Notes: generated by a model from the letters alone, not told the origin. A stretch of DNA of 52,336 nucleotides from Marinomonas flavescens (GCF_004352835.1 NZ_SJSB01000023.1:1-52336); one strand, 5' to 3'. Counted from the stretch's first letter, positions 33,602 to 42,327 are shown. Made by a program: numbers and translations.

Positions 33602-35320
33602 TTAGCTAAGCTCTGGAGGTGATCCCAAAATGATGACTGATTCTGATACTTGATCACGACCGTTATGTTTTGCTTGGTATAACGCTTGGTCAGCTAATTG
33701 TATTAATTTATCTAAATCATCTCCTTTTTTAGGGTTGTGACTGGCTATACCGAGGCTTAAAGTCACTCTGCCTTTTTGTGAACCTTCATGAATAATGTTC
33801 GTTTCTTTTACCTTTTTACTTAATTGATTCGCGAATACGAGTGCGTCGTATTGGTTTGTATTGGGTAATAAAACGATAAACTCTTCGCCGCCATAACGTG
33901 CGACCATGCCTTTCGCATGATCAACTTCATCCTTAAAAATTTGCGACACTTGAAAAAGACATTTATCACCAGCTTGATGCCCGTAGCGATCGTTAAATAA
34001 CTTAAACCAATCCAAATCAATCATGATTAAGCTTACATCATAATTTCCTAAAATTGCTTTTTCCCAATAGCTTGTTAAGTACTGAAAAAAATGTCGCCGA
34101 TTAGATATTTGAGTTAAATCATCTGTGTGACTTAGGGTCTGCAGGGATTGGTTTAATTCTATTAATTTTGCGTTGGTATTCTCAACTTCTTTTCTTGCTT
34201 CAATAGACGTTCTTTTTGCCACTTCTGTCGCTTCAACAAAAATGGAAAAAGCTTTCCCCATTGCTGCTATTTCATCACTTCCTGTTTGTGGAATCGGCAC
34301 TGTTAAGCCATTAACGTGTTTTAGCATGACTGAGTTTAAGCGATGAAGCCGATAGATTAGATAATGCTGGATGAACCAATATGCGAAAGCCGTTAACACC
34401 AAAAATGCGATACTGAAAAGCACGATATTAATAATGACCTGACGAATTAATGCATCGTGTTTCTGTGTGGCTTTAGATGTCGCATTTTTTAGCAGCATGT
34501 AGAAGTCAAAAGAAGTAGCGCTTAACCGCTGGGCATATTGCCTTGTTTGTCTAATCGCAGAAAGTGTAGCCAAATGCTGGCTTTGAAAGCGCTGTCGAAT
34601 TGAAAAGGCTTGCTCACTAGTCTGCTGTAAATCATTAAGAAGAGATGATTGTGATGGTGATAATTTGTTCATGTAATACATGTTCGCCATGAGGGCGCTA
34701 AGATTATTTTTTTGGCGTTGTAGCTCTCCACGGCTAGTTGAGTTCTGGACAAGAACAGTAATATTAATGGCTTTTAAAAACAAATTGGAAAAAAATTGCT
34801 GCTGTGGTGCGAGATCTTCTCCAGTTGGAATAGCGACTTGTAAATTACGTAATGATTTAGAGATAAATTTCTGCTGTAGAGCAAGGTGCTGTTCCTTAAG
34901 CAGGTAGGAATCAAGTATTTTAAGGGTTTTGAAGTAGGGCTTTGTCATGTTGTCAATGTCATTAAGAATGGCTTGTTCTTTAGGCGTGTTGGCGTAGAGC
35001 TTACTCCTAATAGACTCGAATACTTTTCCCGGAGTGTTACTTAAGGACTGATAGTAGACATTGCTATAATCTTGAATGATCATTTTTTCTAAGGCTTGAG
35101 ATGCTATTTGTTCAGCGTCTCTAGACAGTTCAGCTGCATGTATAGCGCGTTCAAAATGAATGTTACTAAGGTTTTTAAACTCTTGTGCTTGCTGCCAGAG
35201 TACACAAATGCTGTAAGCTGTGGTAATAAGATAAAAGCAGAGCACACAAAGAAGCACCAAATTTAGACGAAAACCTAATTGCTTTCTTGGGTCTAATTTT
35301 ACGGTGGTAGTACTTATCAT
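33602..35320 (-). CDS. Membrane GGDEF diguanylate cyclase
   Basis: A 572-residue protein with an N-terminal helix (about 16-40), a large mostly helical periplasmic sensor (about 41-290), a second helix (about 295-318), a HAMP-like linker and a GGDEF domain (about 395-560). The active site RYGGEEFIVLLPN is intact, so c-di-GMP synthesis is expected. The inhibitory RxxD site normally upstream of GGEEF is replaced (HAKG), so product inhibition is probably absent. The sensor resembles four-helix-bundle input domains. The gene begins 54 bp after the solute-binding protein gene on the same strand, suggesting the pair works together. Confidence 0.92.
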   Translation of the reverse strand: MISTTTVKLDPRKQLGFRLNLVLLCVLCFYLITTAYSICVLWQQAQEFKNLSNIHFERAIHAAELSRDAEQIASQALEKMIIQDYSNVYYQSLSNTPGKVFESIRSKLYANTPKEQAILNDIDNMTKPYFKTLKILDSYLLKEQHLALQQKFISKSLRNLQVAIPTGEDLAPQQQFFSNLFLKAINITVLVQNSTSRGELQRQKNNLSALMANMYYMNKLSPSQSSLLNDLQQTSEQAFSIRQRFQSQHLATLSAIRQTRQYAQRLSATSFDFYMLLKNATSKATQKHDALIRQVIINIVLFSIAFLVLTAFAYWFIQHYLIYRLHRLNSVMLKHVNGLTVPIPQTGSDEIAAMGKAFSIFVEATEVAKRTSIEARKEVENTNAKLIELNQSLQTLSHTDDLTQISNRRHFFQYLTSYWEKAILGNYDVSLIMIDLDWFKLFNDRYGHQAGDKCLFQVSQIFKDEVDHAKGMVARYGGEEFIVLLPNTNQYDALVFANQLSKKVKETNIIHEGSQKGRVTLSLGIASHNPKKGDDLDKLIQLADQALYQAKHNGRDQVSESVIILGSPPELS

Positions 35321-35374
35321 TCATTGTCTCCCTACCACTTTCTGTAACTATGACATACAGCTTGTTGTATTAAT

Positions 35375-36391
35375 TTATTTAAACGGTGGTGCGAATAAAA
35401 CACCTCCGTTTTTCCATAATGCAGTTAGGCCTCGATTCGCCTCTATTGGAGAGAGTGCCCCTAAATTACGCTCAAATATTTGCGAGTAGTTGCCAACGGA
35501 TTTGATGATACGATAGCCCCAATTTTTATCTAAACCAAGTACCTCACCAATATTTCCTGTAATACCCAATAAATTTGTCACTTCTACGTCATTACTATGG
35601 CTTCGAATGGCGTCAACATTCTCAGAGGTTATGCCCTTATCTTCTGCCAAAATTGTGGCCAAAATAACAGCGCGAATGATACGGTTCCACTGTGAGTCAT
35701 CATCTCGAACCGTTGGGCTTATTGGCTCTCGTGAAAGGTTTGTGGGTAGGATTAAGTACTCATCTTTACGATCCGTATTATTTTCTAAAGTGATTAATAA
35801 ATTCATCTTGTCTGCGCTGTAAGCGTCACAGGCACTACTTCGAAAAAACTGATCTCCTTTTGAATAGATGATACGAGTTTTAAACTGCTTTGCTGCGAGA
35901 AAATCTTCAAGATTTCGTTGAGATGTTGTGTTATTGGTGACACAAATGGATTTACCGTCTAAATCCGCAATTGAATGAATGCCTGAACTTTTTCGTACTA
36001 GAAAACCCTGAGTATCAAAAAAATAAATAGCAGGGAAGTTAACATGGTAAGTGCTCTCTCGGCCTAACGTCCATGTTGAACTGTACATCACTACATCAGT
36101 CGCTTTATCAATAAGGCTGGTAAAGCGTGTTTTTGAACGAACTTCGACGTAATTTACATAATTTGGGTTTTTAAGAACGGCGGCTGCAACGGCGCGGCAA
36201 AAGTCGACGTAAAAACCTTGCCAATGTCCTTTGATAGAAATTGCACTTCTTCCAGGATCATCAGGATAGACTCCGCAATTTAAGTCCCCACGATCAAGAA
36301 CACTTTTCAATGTCGATGCGTGACTGCTTATACTGGCAGCAACTATCAGTAAAATAAAAGAAAATAAGGTTTTAGGGTGCCTAAAATACAT
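35375..36391 (-). CDS. Periplasmic amino-acid-type solute-binding protein (AapJ-like), orphan
   Basis: A 338-residue protein with a signal peptide (residues 1-25, ending SSHAS) and a type-2 periplasmic binding fold. It begins LKSVLDRGDLNCGVYPDD, then GFYVDFCRAVAAAVL and YSSTWTLGRES. It ends in SPIEANRGLTALWKNGGVLF. This is the general-amino-acid AapJ/BztA pattern. No ABC permease or ATPase genes accompany it; instead it sits 54 bp upstream of a membrane diguanylate cyclase gene. A sensory role, delivering ligand to that protein's periplasmic domain, is inferred. Confidence 0.88.
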   Translation of the reverse strand: MYFRHPKTLFSFILLIVAASISSHASTLKSVLDRGDLNCGVYPDDPGRSAISIKGHWQGFYVDFCRAVAAAVLKNPNYVNYVEVRSKTRFTSLIDKATDVVMYSSTWTLGRESTYHVNFPAIYFFDTQGFLVRKSSGIHSIADLDGKSICVTNNTTSQRNLEDFLAAKQFKTRIIYSKGDQFFRSSACDAYSADKMNLLITLENNTDRKDEYLILPTNLSREPISPTVRDDDSQWNRIIRAVILATILAEDKGITSENVDAIRSHSNDVEVTNLLGITGNIGEVLGLDKNWGYRIIKSVGNYSQIFERNLGALSPIEANRGLTALWKNGGVLFAPPFK

Positions 36392-36668
36392 AAAATTATC
36401 CCGATAAATATCCGTATATTTGTGAGATTTGCCTATTGTTATGTACTGTAGAGTGTTTTTATGTAAACAAGTTCGGGGTATAGGAAGAACTTTATCAACT
36501 TTTTATGTCATTCATTGAATAAAAACAAAAAATATAACGGTGTACTGTAATCGTATGTTGTAAATCACACTGAGAAGAATGATTGCTATTCTTATATATG
36601 GTTATTTTATCAGTATTTAAAGAAATTAAAGATGAGAATTAATGAAAGGAGTTTGCTCTACGCCAATG
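36392..36668. other. Intergenic region with the promoter of the binding-protein gene
   Basis: Apart from the inverted repeat listed next, the 349 bp between these genes hold nothing coding that I can support. The stretch is AT-rich, and no specific promoter can be chosen with confidence. Confidence 0.4.
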
Positions 36669-36718
36669 TATTTTGTCATTGGTGCAACATAAAAAACGCT
36701 GCAGCCAATGACAAAATA
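36669..36718. repeat. Perfect 14-bp inverted repeat with 22-bp spacer
   Basis: TATTTTGTCATTGG (36669-36682) is the exact reverse complement of CCAATGACAAAATA (36705-36718). It lies 23 bp after the aminotransferase stop. On the minus strand the loop contains a T-run, so it may be a terminator of unusual shape, or a protein-binding or mobile-element relic. Confidence 0.7.
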
Positions 36719-36740
36719 AGAAAATACTATCTAATAGTCA

Positions 36741-38420
36741 CTAGAGAATATTTTCTACCAAAACGAAATCTCGAATATCATTGTATCGCGTATTAAAGGG
36801 TTGATTTTGTTTGATATATACGTTGTTTTGACAGTTTGTCATAATATTTTGAGCCTCTTCGAAATAGGCTTTTTTAAATGTGCTTGCTTTACTAGATATA
36901 TTTTTTTCTGTTGGAATAGTAGGGCAGTCAAAAAGGTTGTTGAGAGCAAGGCAAGCTGTTTCTTGACCTTGAAAACGCCATAAATCAGTAGCTTGGTCAT
37001 AAGCGTAATAAGGCAGAATAGTAAGGCCATTTTTTGCTATAAAATCAATGGCATCAAGAATAAAATCCACATCAGATTGATTCAAAAAGTAGTTAAGGTT
37101 AAAGCGTACCCAGCCTGGCTTAACGAGTTTCTCTCCATGAGAAAGAGCCTCTTGAATGCGAAGCGAACGCTGATGATCAATTCCTAATAGTTTATGGCCA
37201 TAAGGTCCGGCGCAAGAACAGCCGCCTCGTACTTGAATGCCAAATAAATCATTCAATAGCGCTGTCACAAAACCATGATGTAGGTAGCCGTAATCTGTGC
37301 GGATACGAAAAGCGGTAATGGATAACCTTGGCGCTGTTGCGTGACCTAATCGCTCTATGGCGGAATTTTTTGCCCAGCGTTGATTGGTCTGCTGAACCCA
37401 GATATGTTCGCGTTCTTCGATGGTTTTCCCCCCAACACTTTGCTTAACTTGGAATACCAAGCCCGCTCGAATGGATTCTGTAATGGCTGGGGTACCGCCT
37501 TCTTCTCGACGTTCGCCTATGGGTAAAAAGGTATGGTCATCCGGTGTCACAAACGACACAGTTCCACCACCGATCGTACTAGGAGTTGTATTTTGTATGA
37601 TGGCACGTTTTACGATCAAAACACCTGGTGTACCTGGGCCACCAACGAGCTTATGAGTTGAAAAGAAAAGAGCGTCTTTATGCGCCTTTTTATTGTCTAT
37701 AGGGTTCATATCGATGTCGATATAGGGAGCCGCCGCCGCAAAATCCCAAAAAGACAGGGCGTTATACTGGCGCAATAGAGAAGTGATGGCGTCTTGGTCG
37801 CACAATATGCCAGTCACATTGGAAGCGGCACTAAAACTGCCAATCAGTCGTTTCCCTTGGTGCTTTCTGAGATTATTTTCCAATGAATTTAAACAAACAC
37901 CACCTTCTGATGATTCATCAATACGAATGACATTAGCACCTAACTCGCGCCATGGGAGTTCATTGGAATGGTGTTCATAGGGGCCAATGAATACGTAAGT
38001 GTTCGCTTTCTCGTCTTTCGTTAAAGTGCGTAAATCAAGCTGCGTGATAAGGGTGTTAATAGCACTGGTAGCGCCACTGCCACAAAAGAGAACAAGGTCT
38101 TCTTCGTCACTAGCATGAGTTGCTTGGCGAATTTGTTGTCTTGCTTGCTCACGAAATGCTGTAGTTTGTTGGCCTGTCGCATTGGCTTCCGTGTGAGTGT
38201 TTGCGTAAAAGGGCAGTACGTAATTGAGCATAGCGTCTTCAATAAACTGAAGGCTACGACCGGAAGCTGTGTAGTCTGCGTAGGTTAATGTACGTAGACC
38301 AAACGGTGTTTTTATCTGAGTATCTTTGCCAATAATACTTTCATGAATTCGGTCGATTAGAGCGTTTTTAATGCTTTCTACATTAGTCTGTGTGTAAGAG
38401 GTCTGGTCGGTACTCAGCAT
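36741..38420 (-). CDS. PLP-dependent aminotransferase class V (cysteine desulfurase-like)
   Basis: A 559-residue fold-type I PLP enzyme, longer than SufS/CsdA (about 405) because of extensions at both ends. It has YADYTASGRSLQFIEDAM near residue 48, FCGSGATSAINTLI near 112, WDFAAAAPYIDIDMNP near 223 and the likely PLP lysine in FFSTHKLVGGPGTPGVL near 250. A possible catalytic cysteine lies in RGGCSCAGPYGHKLLG. The substrate is unknown; cysteine-desulfurase or lyase chemistry is possible. The ATG has GAGG eight bases upstream. The Lrp-family gene lies 127 bp upstream on the same strand, with a perfect 18-bp palindrome between. Confidence 0.87.
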   Translation of the reverse strand: MLSTDQTSYTQTNVESIKNALIDRIHESIIGKDTQIKTPFGLRTLTYADYTASGRSLQFIEDAMLNYVLPFYANTHTEANATGQQTTAFREQARQQIRQATHASDEEDLVLFCGSGATSAINTLITQLDLRTLTKDEKANTYVFIGPYEHHSNELPWRELGANVIRIDESSEGGVCLNSLENNLRKHQGKRLIGSFSAASNVTGILCDQDAITSLLRQYNALSFWDFAAAAPYIDIDMNPIDNKKAHKDALFFSTHKLVGGPGTPGVLIVKRAIIQNTTPSTIGGGTVSFVTPDDHTFLPIGERREEGGTPAITESIRAGLVFQVKQSVGGKTIEEREHIWVQQTNQRWAKNSAIERLGHATAPRLSITAFRIRTDYGYLHHGFVTALLNDLFGIQVRGGCSCAGPYGHKLLGIDHQRSLRIQEALSHGEKLVKPGWVRFNLNYFLNQSDVDFILDAIDFIAKNGLTILPYYAYDQATDLWRFQGQETACLALNNLFDCPTIPTEKNISSKASTFKKAYFEEAQNIMTNCQNNVYIKQNQPFNTRYNDIRDFVLVENIL

Positions 38421-38504
38421 TCGTTTTTCCTCGGTATCGTTATTATGCCAGCGCGACGTGTGTTCACTTCTCTACTTCTACCAATGCGAAAACCTACCAA
38501 TTTA

Positions 38505-38522
38505 AAAGTAAGTACTTACTTT
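38505..38522. promoter_or_regulatory. Perfect 18-bp palindrome before the aminotransferase gene
   Basis: AAAGTAAGTACTTACTTT is fully self-complementary. It lies about 85-100 bp upstream of the aminotransferase start. The half-site GTAAG recurs nearby (GTATGTAAGC at about 38525 and TTACTTAC at about 38548). A regulator site, possibly for the neighbouring Lrp-type protein, is inferred. Confidence 0.7.
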
Positions 38523-38547
38523 ATGTATGTAAGCTATCTTTTAGACA

Positions 38548-39021
38548 TTACTTACTTGTCTGTAAGGGTAGCGGTAACTCCGTGGTGTACTTGATTTGTT
38601 CCATCGCGAAGTTTGAGGTGACATCGGTCAACGCTGTTACACTAATTAATCGTTTATAAAATCGGTCATAAGCAGGTATGTCTTTTACCAGTACTCGCAT
38701 TAAATAATCGTAGTCTCCTGCCATTCGGTAAAATTCAACAATTTCAGGGAATTCAGCCACTACCTTGGCAAATTCCATTGCCCAATTGGCATCATGTTGA
38801 TTGGTTTTGACTTGAACAAAAACCGATACACCCAATTCCAATTTATCTGCGTCTAATAAAGCAACATGACGCTTTATATAACCTGCTTTTTCAAGCTTTT
38901 GAATACGTCGCCAGCACGGTGTTTTAGAAAGCCCAACGTGCTTCGCTATCAGGTCTACGGAGATACTATCATCGTGTTGAATTAAGGCAAGTAGTTGCAT
39001 ATCTATGTTATCTAAGTGCAT
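38548..39021 (-). CDS. Lrp/AsnC family transcriptional regulator
   Basis: A 157-residue regulator. It has an N-terminal winged helix-turn-helix (MHLDNIDMQLLALIQHD, then ISVDLIAKHVGLSKTPCWRR, residues about 1-60) and a C-terminal RAM effector-binding domain (EFYRMAGDYDYLMRVLVKDI near residues 97-116). It probably senses an amino acid and controls the downstream aminotransferase, as is usual for Lrp-type genes beside their targets. The downstream gene is on the same strand, so Lrp and aminotransferase may also share a transcript. Its stop codon lies in one of the GTAAG-type half-sites. Confidence 0.93.
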   Translation of the reverse strand: MHLDNIDMQLLALIQHDDSISVDLIAKHVGLSKTPCWRRIQKLEKAGYIKRHVALLDADKLELGVSVFVQVKTNQHDANWAMEFAKVVAEFPEIVEFYRMAGDYDYLMRVLVKDIPAYDRFYKRLISVTALTDVTSNFAMEQIKYTTELPLPLQTSK

Positions 39022-39409
39022 TTTGTTCTCTTTTATTTGTTTATATTAGAAATTTATTTCTAATGATGGCGTTTAATTTTAATGCGTGCAACTCTGTTTT
39101 AAAGATAGGTCATTTTAAGAAATGAAAAACTTAGAAAAATATTTAAAATAAATATTTTTTTAAAATCAAAGCGCTAAATAGTAACGAAAAATCTATTTTT
39201 TTAGACTGTTTGAAAGGAGGTTATGTAAGGTATTAGTAGGTGTTATTGTTTCATTTATCGGTTGTTTTTCTATATTTTAAATATTTCTATTAGGTTTCAG
39301 TTGCGTGAATCTTTGATGACATTTCTGTTTTTACGTATCTGATTTATAGAAAAAGCTTTAGTCTAGCCCTTCATTCAAGTGTATCCCTCAACCATAAAAG
39401 GAAAGATGT
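39022..39409. other. AT-rich upstream region of the Lrp gene and the small peptide gene
   Basis: Contains no gene I can support. It must hold divergent promoters. A GGAGG followed at once by ATG-TAA (about 39227-39238) looks like a ribosome-binding site but opens no useful frame. Confidence 0.4.
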
Positions 39410-39526
39410 ATGTCTAATAAAGAAGTGAAATCAATCAAAAAAGAAATCAAAGTACGTAAAGAAAAAGTGGCTAAACAAAAAAGCAAAATTGATAAACTAA
39501 AAAAATCTTTAAAGAAAAAAGCGTAA
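39410..39526 (+). CDS. Lysine-rich 38-residue coiled-coil peptide
   Basis: A short frame, MSNKEVKSIKKEIKVRKE..., of 38 codons that was too short for typical cut-offs. About half its residues are lysine or glutamate; hydrophobic I/V/L residues recur every three to four positions, predicting one long amphipathic, strongly basic helix or coiled coil. AAGGA precedes the ATG by about eight bases. Its own upstream AT-rich region and a downstream hairpin (39560-39590) suggest a separate transcription unit. I do not know its function; a nucleic-acid-binding or ribosome-associated role is a guess. Confidence 0.6.
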   Translation: MSNKEVKSIKKEIKVRKEKVAKQKSKIDKLKKSLKKKA

Positions 39527-39559
39527 TATAGCGTTATCGCTCATTGTGAAAAATGCGAT

Positions 39560-39590
39560 GAACAAGTGGAGCCTTTAGTTCCACTTGTTC
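39560..39590. terminator. Hairpin after the lysine-rich peptide gene
   Basis: GAACAAGTGGA (39560-39570) pairs perfectly with TCCACTTGTTC (39580-39590). There is no T-run, so it may be a weak bidirectional terminator between convergent genes (the peptide gene and lldD). Confidence 0.5.
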
Positions 39591-39637
39591 GCACTTAGTA
39601 TCTGAATTTAGCTTTCGATTTGGAGCCTATTTTAAGG

Positions 39638-40786
39638 CTAAGATCGAAACCTTAAATTGTCTCTAGAAAGTTGGCTCACCGACGTTTTCCCCATTAATTT
39701 CATATCCCGTTCTAGTTCGGCTTTCATAAGGCCTAATGCTCTTTCCACTCCAGGTTGCCCTGCTGCCGCGAGAGGGTAAAGATACATTCTGCCAATACCA
39801 ACGGCTTTAGCCCCCAGTGACAATGCCTTTAAAACATGAGTTCCGCGCTGTACGCCACTGTCGAAAATGACATCTATTTCATCACCAACTTCATCCACTA
39901 TTTCAGCAAGCTGATCAAAAGAGCTTCGAGATCCATCGAGTTGGCGACCACCATGATTGGAAATGATAATTCCTGTGCAACCAATCTCTACCGCCTTACG
40001 GGCATCTTCTCGACTCATAATGCCTTTTAAGCAAAATTCGCCATCCCAAAACTTCACCATCTCAGCGACGTCATCCCAGTTCATTGATGGATCGAGCATA
40101 TTGGTAAAGTAATCGCCGATGGAGGTCGCGCCAGAGCCCATGTCTATGTGTTCATCCAGTTGCGGTAAACGGAACTTTTCATGGGTGACATAATTGATGC
40201 CCCACATGGGTTTCAGCGCAAACTGCAGCATCCCTGAGAGTGTTAAACGAAAGGGAATGGAAAAACCAGTACGCAGATCTCGTTCACGATTACCACCGGT
40301 GATCGAATCTACCGTCAACATCATGACTTGTACGCCGGCAGTTTTTGCTCGCTCCATCATGGCGCGGTTTAAACCTCGGTCCTTATGGAAGTAAAACTGG
40401 TAAACCTGCGGTGTATCAACTTGCTTCGCGATTTCTTCCATACTGACGGTACCGAGGGAAGACACGCCAAACATGGTGCCGTATTTTTCAGCGGCGCCTG
40501 CTACGGCACGTTCGCCTTGATGGTGGAATAAACGTTGTAATGCAGTGGGGGAGCAGTACACCGGCATGGCCAATTTTTGGCCCATTACGGTGACGGACAA
40601 ATCAATGTCTTTTACCCCAGTTAGGACGCTAGGCACCAGGTCGCAGGTTTCAAAAGCGGCGGTATTGCGTCGATAAGTCGATTCATCATCAGAGCCGCCA
40701 TCAATATAATTGAAAATTGGACTTGGCAGGCGTTTTTTGGCCAGCGTTCGAAAATCCTGAAAGTTATGGCAGTCCTTGAGTCGCAT
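39638..40786 (-). CDS. lldD: FMN-dependent L-lactate dehydrogenase / alpha-hydroxy-acid oxidase
   Basis: A 382-residue FMN-dependent alpha-hydroxy-acid dehydrogenase (usual LldD length about 380-396). It has FNYIDGGSDDESTYRRNTAA near residues 25-44, VYCSPTALQRLFHHQGERAV near 76-95, and YQFYFHKDRG near 129. The catalytic His lies in ISNHGGRQLDGSRSS near 275, and DSGVQRGTHVLKALSLGAKA and GIGRMYLYPLAAAGQPGVER follow. The residues for flavin and substrate appear intact. It oxidises L-lactate to pyruvate at the membrane, feeding PEP synthase in gluconeogenesis. Glycolate or mandelate relatives are alternatives. Divergent from a LysR gene, which probably regulates it. Confidence 0.9.
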   Translation of the reverse strand: MRLKDCHNFQDFRTLAKKRLPSPIFNYIDGGSDDESTYRRNTAAFETCDLVPSVLTGVKDIDLSVTVMGQKLAMPVYCSPTALQRLFHHQGERAVAGAAEKYGTMFGVSSLGTVSMEEIAKQVDTPQVYQFYFHKDRGLNRAMMERAKTAGVQVMMLTVDSITGGNRERDLRTGFSIPFRLTLSGMLQFALKPMWGINYVTHEKFRLPQLDEHIDMGSGATSIGDYFTNMLDPSMNWDDVAEMVKFWDGEFCLKGIMSREDARKAVEIGCTGIIISNHGGRQLDGSRSSFDQLAEIVDEVGDEIDVIFDSGVQRGTHVLKALSLGAKAVGIGRMYLYPLAAAGQPGVERALGLMKAELERDMKLMGKTSVSQLSRDNLRFRS

Positions 40787-40850
40787 TACGTTACTCCTAG
40801 AAATCAGCTAATGAGGGATAGATTGTTTAAAAACAAAGTATAGACTGAGT

Positions 40851-40865
40851 TTTATTTGCGATAAA
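40851..40865. promoter_or_regulatory. Candidate LysR-type operator
   Basis: TTTATTTGCGATAAA contains the T-N11-A pattern with TTTAT/ATAAA arms and lies in the 118-bp divergent region between lldD and the LysR gene, 40 bp before the latter. This fits a LysR regulator's autoregulatory and target site. Confidence 0.45.
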
Positions 40866-40904
40866 TACGACATAAACTAATAAACTATTTCTTAAAACGG
40901 TGTA

Positions 40905-41810
40905 ATGAAAGTGAATGCTGCAGATTTAACGCTTTTTGTAAGTGTGGCTGATCATGGTTCTTTTAATAAAGCGGCAGAGCAAGTGGGCTTATCCACGCCT
41001 GCGTTGAGTAAAAAAATCAGTAAATTGGAAGCGTCCCTTGGCGTTCAATTAATTCGCCGTACCACACGACGACTAAGCCTGACGGAAGCAGGGGAGAGTT
41101 TGTACGTCCATGCTAAAAATATTGAAGGCCAAGTGAGTGACGCGATTGCCTCGGTTTCGACCTACAGCCAAGGTTTAACGGGGACGATAAAGATGTCAGT
41201 GCCGACGATTTCAGGTGAATTATTATTGGCTGAGGCGGTGGCGGATTTTTGTCAGCAATATCCTAATATCAGCGTGGACATACGACTAGAAAATGACTTT
41301 GTTGATTTGGTCGCAGAAGGGCTAGATCTGGCGATACGCACTGGTAAATTAGAAGATTCTAGTTTGATTGCCAAACCGCTAATCCAGTCAAACTGGGTGG
41401 TCTGCTGTTCACCAAGTTATCTGGAAAAGCATGGTGAAGCCAAGACATTAGAATCGCTGAAAAATCATAACTGCCTTGCTTATACTTACCAAGCTCACGG
41501 TTCATTTGATTGGCGTTTTACTCAAGCTGGAGAGGAAAAAAGTGTTCGAATCAATGGCAGTTTTGCGACCAATAATGCTCAAGCATTACGCAAGGCCGCC
41601 TTGGCCGGTTTTGGAATAGTGTATGTGCCTCGTTGTAGCGTCTATGAAGATTTACAACAAGGAAGCCTCGTGGCTATTTTGACTGAGTTTCAACCTAGAC
41701 GGTTAGGTGTCTACGCGATTTATCCTTTTACTAAATATTTGCCAGAAAAACTCAGATTACTTATTGAGCATCTTAAGCAGGCTTATCAGGATAAAAAAGA
41801 GTACTTTTGA
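40905..41810 (+). CDS. LysR family transcriptional regulator
   Basis: A 301-residue LysR-type regulator. It has an N-terminal helix-turn-helix (LTLFVSVADHGSFNKAAEQV then LSTPALSKKISKLEASLG, residues about 8-48). The effector domain begins with GTIKMSVPTISGELLLAEAV and includes LDLAIRTGKLEDSSLIAKPL; this is the CrgA/DsdC-like group that often represses or activates a divergent gene. Divergence from lldD suggests control of lactate oxidation. Confidence 0.93.
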   Translation: MKVNAADLTLFVSVADHGSFNKAAEQVGLSTPALSKKISKLEASLGVQLIRRTTRRLSLTEAGESLYVHAKNIEGQVSDAIASVSTYSQGLTGTIKMSVPTISGELLLAEAVADFCQQYPNISVDIRLENDFVDLVAEGLDLAIRTGKLEDSSLIAKPLIQSNWVVCCSPSYLEKHGEAKTLESLKNHNCLAYTYQAHGSFDWRFTQAGEEKSVRINGSFATNNAQALRKAALAGFGIVYVPRCSVYEDLQQGSLVAILTEFQPRRLGVYAIYPFTKYLPEKLRLLIEHLKQAYQDKKEYF

Positions 41811-42000
41811 GATATTCACTGGGTGTACATGCGTCTTTTTGCGTAAGGCGAATCGCATGCTTAATTCTCTACGGTTTTCTGTGATGATTTCGAGTACAAG
41901 ATTTGCATATTCATGGCTAGCGCTTTGATATTCCGTTATCATGCGCATCATTAGAAGGCGGCATTTAATAGCAGCCTCATTCTTAACCTGTAGGATTCCA

Positions 42001-42309
42001 ATGAAAAAGACATTTCAGCTATCTCACCCAAAAATTGCTTACCCTCGTTTAATTGAAGCTGCCAAAGCAGACGTTAAAAAATACCTAAAACGCGAGCGTA
42101 ATAAGACATTACCTGATTACGCTGATTTTTGGGGTTTTGACTGTAAGTTTGGTAAAACAGCTGAAACCGCAGATGTGATTCATGTTGCTGAAATTAATGA
42201 CAAAATCAGTTTTGCAGAAAGCCAAGCTTGGGAAACATTTTATCTAGAAATCTTGGCGACACCTACTAATCGTATGAAACGCCCAGAAGGTGAAGCAGAC
42301 GACGAATAA
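42001..42309 (+). CDS. DUF6172 family protein
   Basis: A 102-residue protein starting MKKTFQLSHPKIAYPRLIEA. KADVKKYLKRERNKTLPDYA then DFWGFDCKFGKTAETA follow, matching the DUF6172 family as I remember it; function unknown. AGGATTCCA provides a ribosome-binding site before the ATG at 42001; the frame is open upstream to 41941 but family proteins begin at MKKTF. A strong terminator follows. Confidence 0.82.
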   Translation: MKKTFQLSHPKIAYPRLIEAAKADVKKYLKRERNKTLPDYADFWGFDCKFGKTAETADVIHVAEINDKISFAESQAWETFYLEILATPTNRMKRPEGEADDE

Positions 42310-42327
42310 GTCGCTGTCTTTATTTTA

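Noticed and set aside
39226..39300. GGAGG followed by ATG-TAA upstream of the lysine-rich peptide gene
   Set aside because: Spacing is too short and the frame is closed at once; no supported gene follows.
41811..42000. Small frames between the LysR and DUF6172 genes
   Set aside because: Both strands give short frames with no ribosome-binding site; one is merely an upstream extension of the DUF6172 gene.
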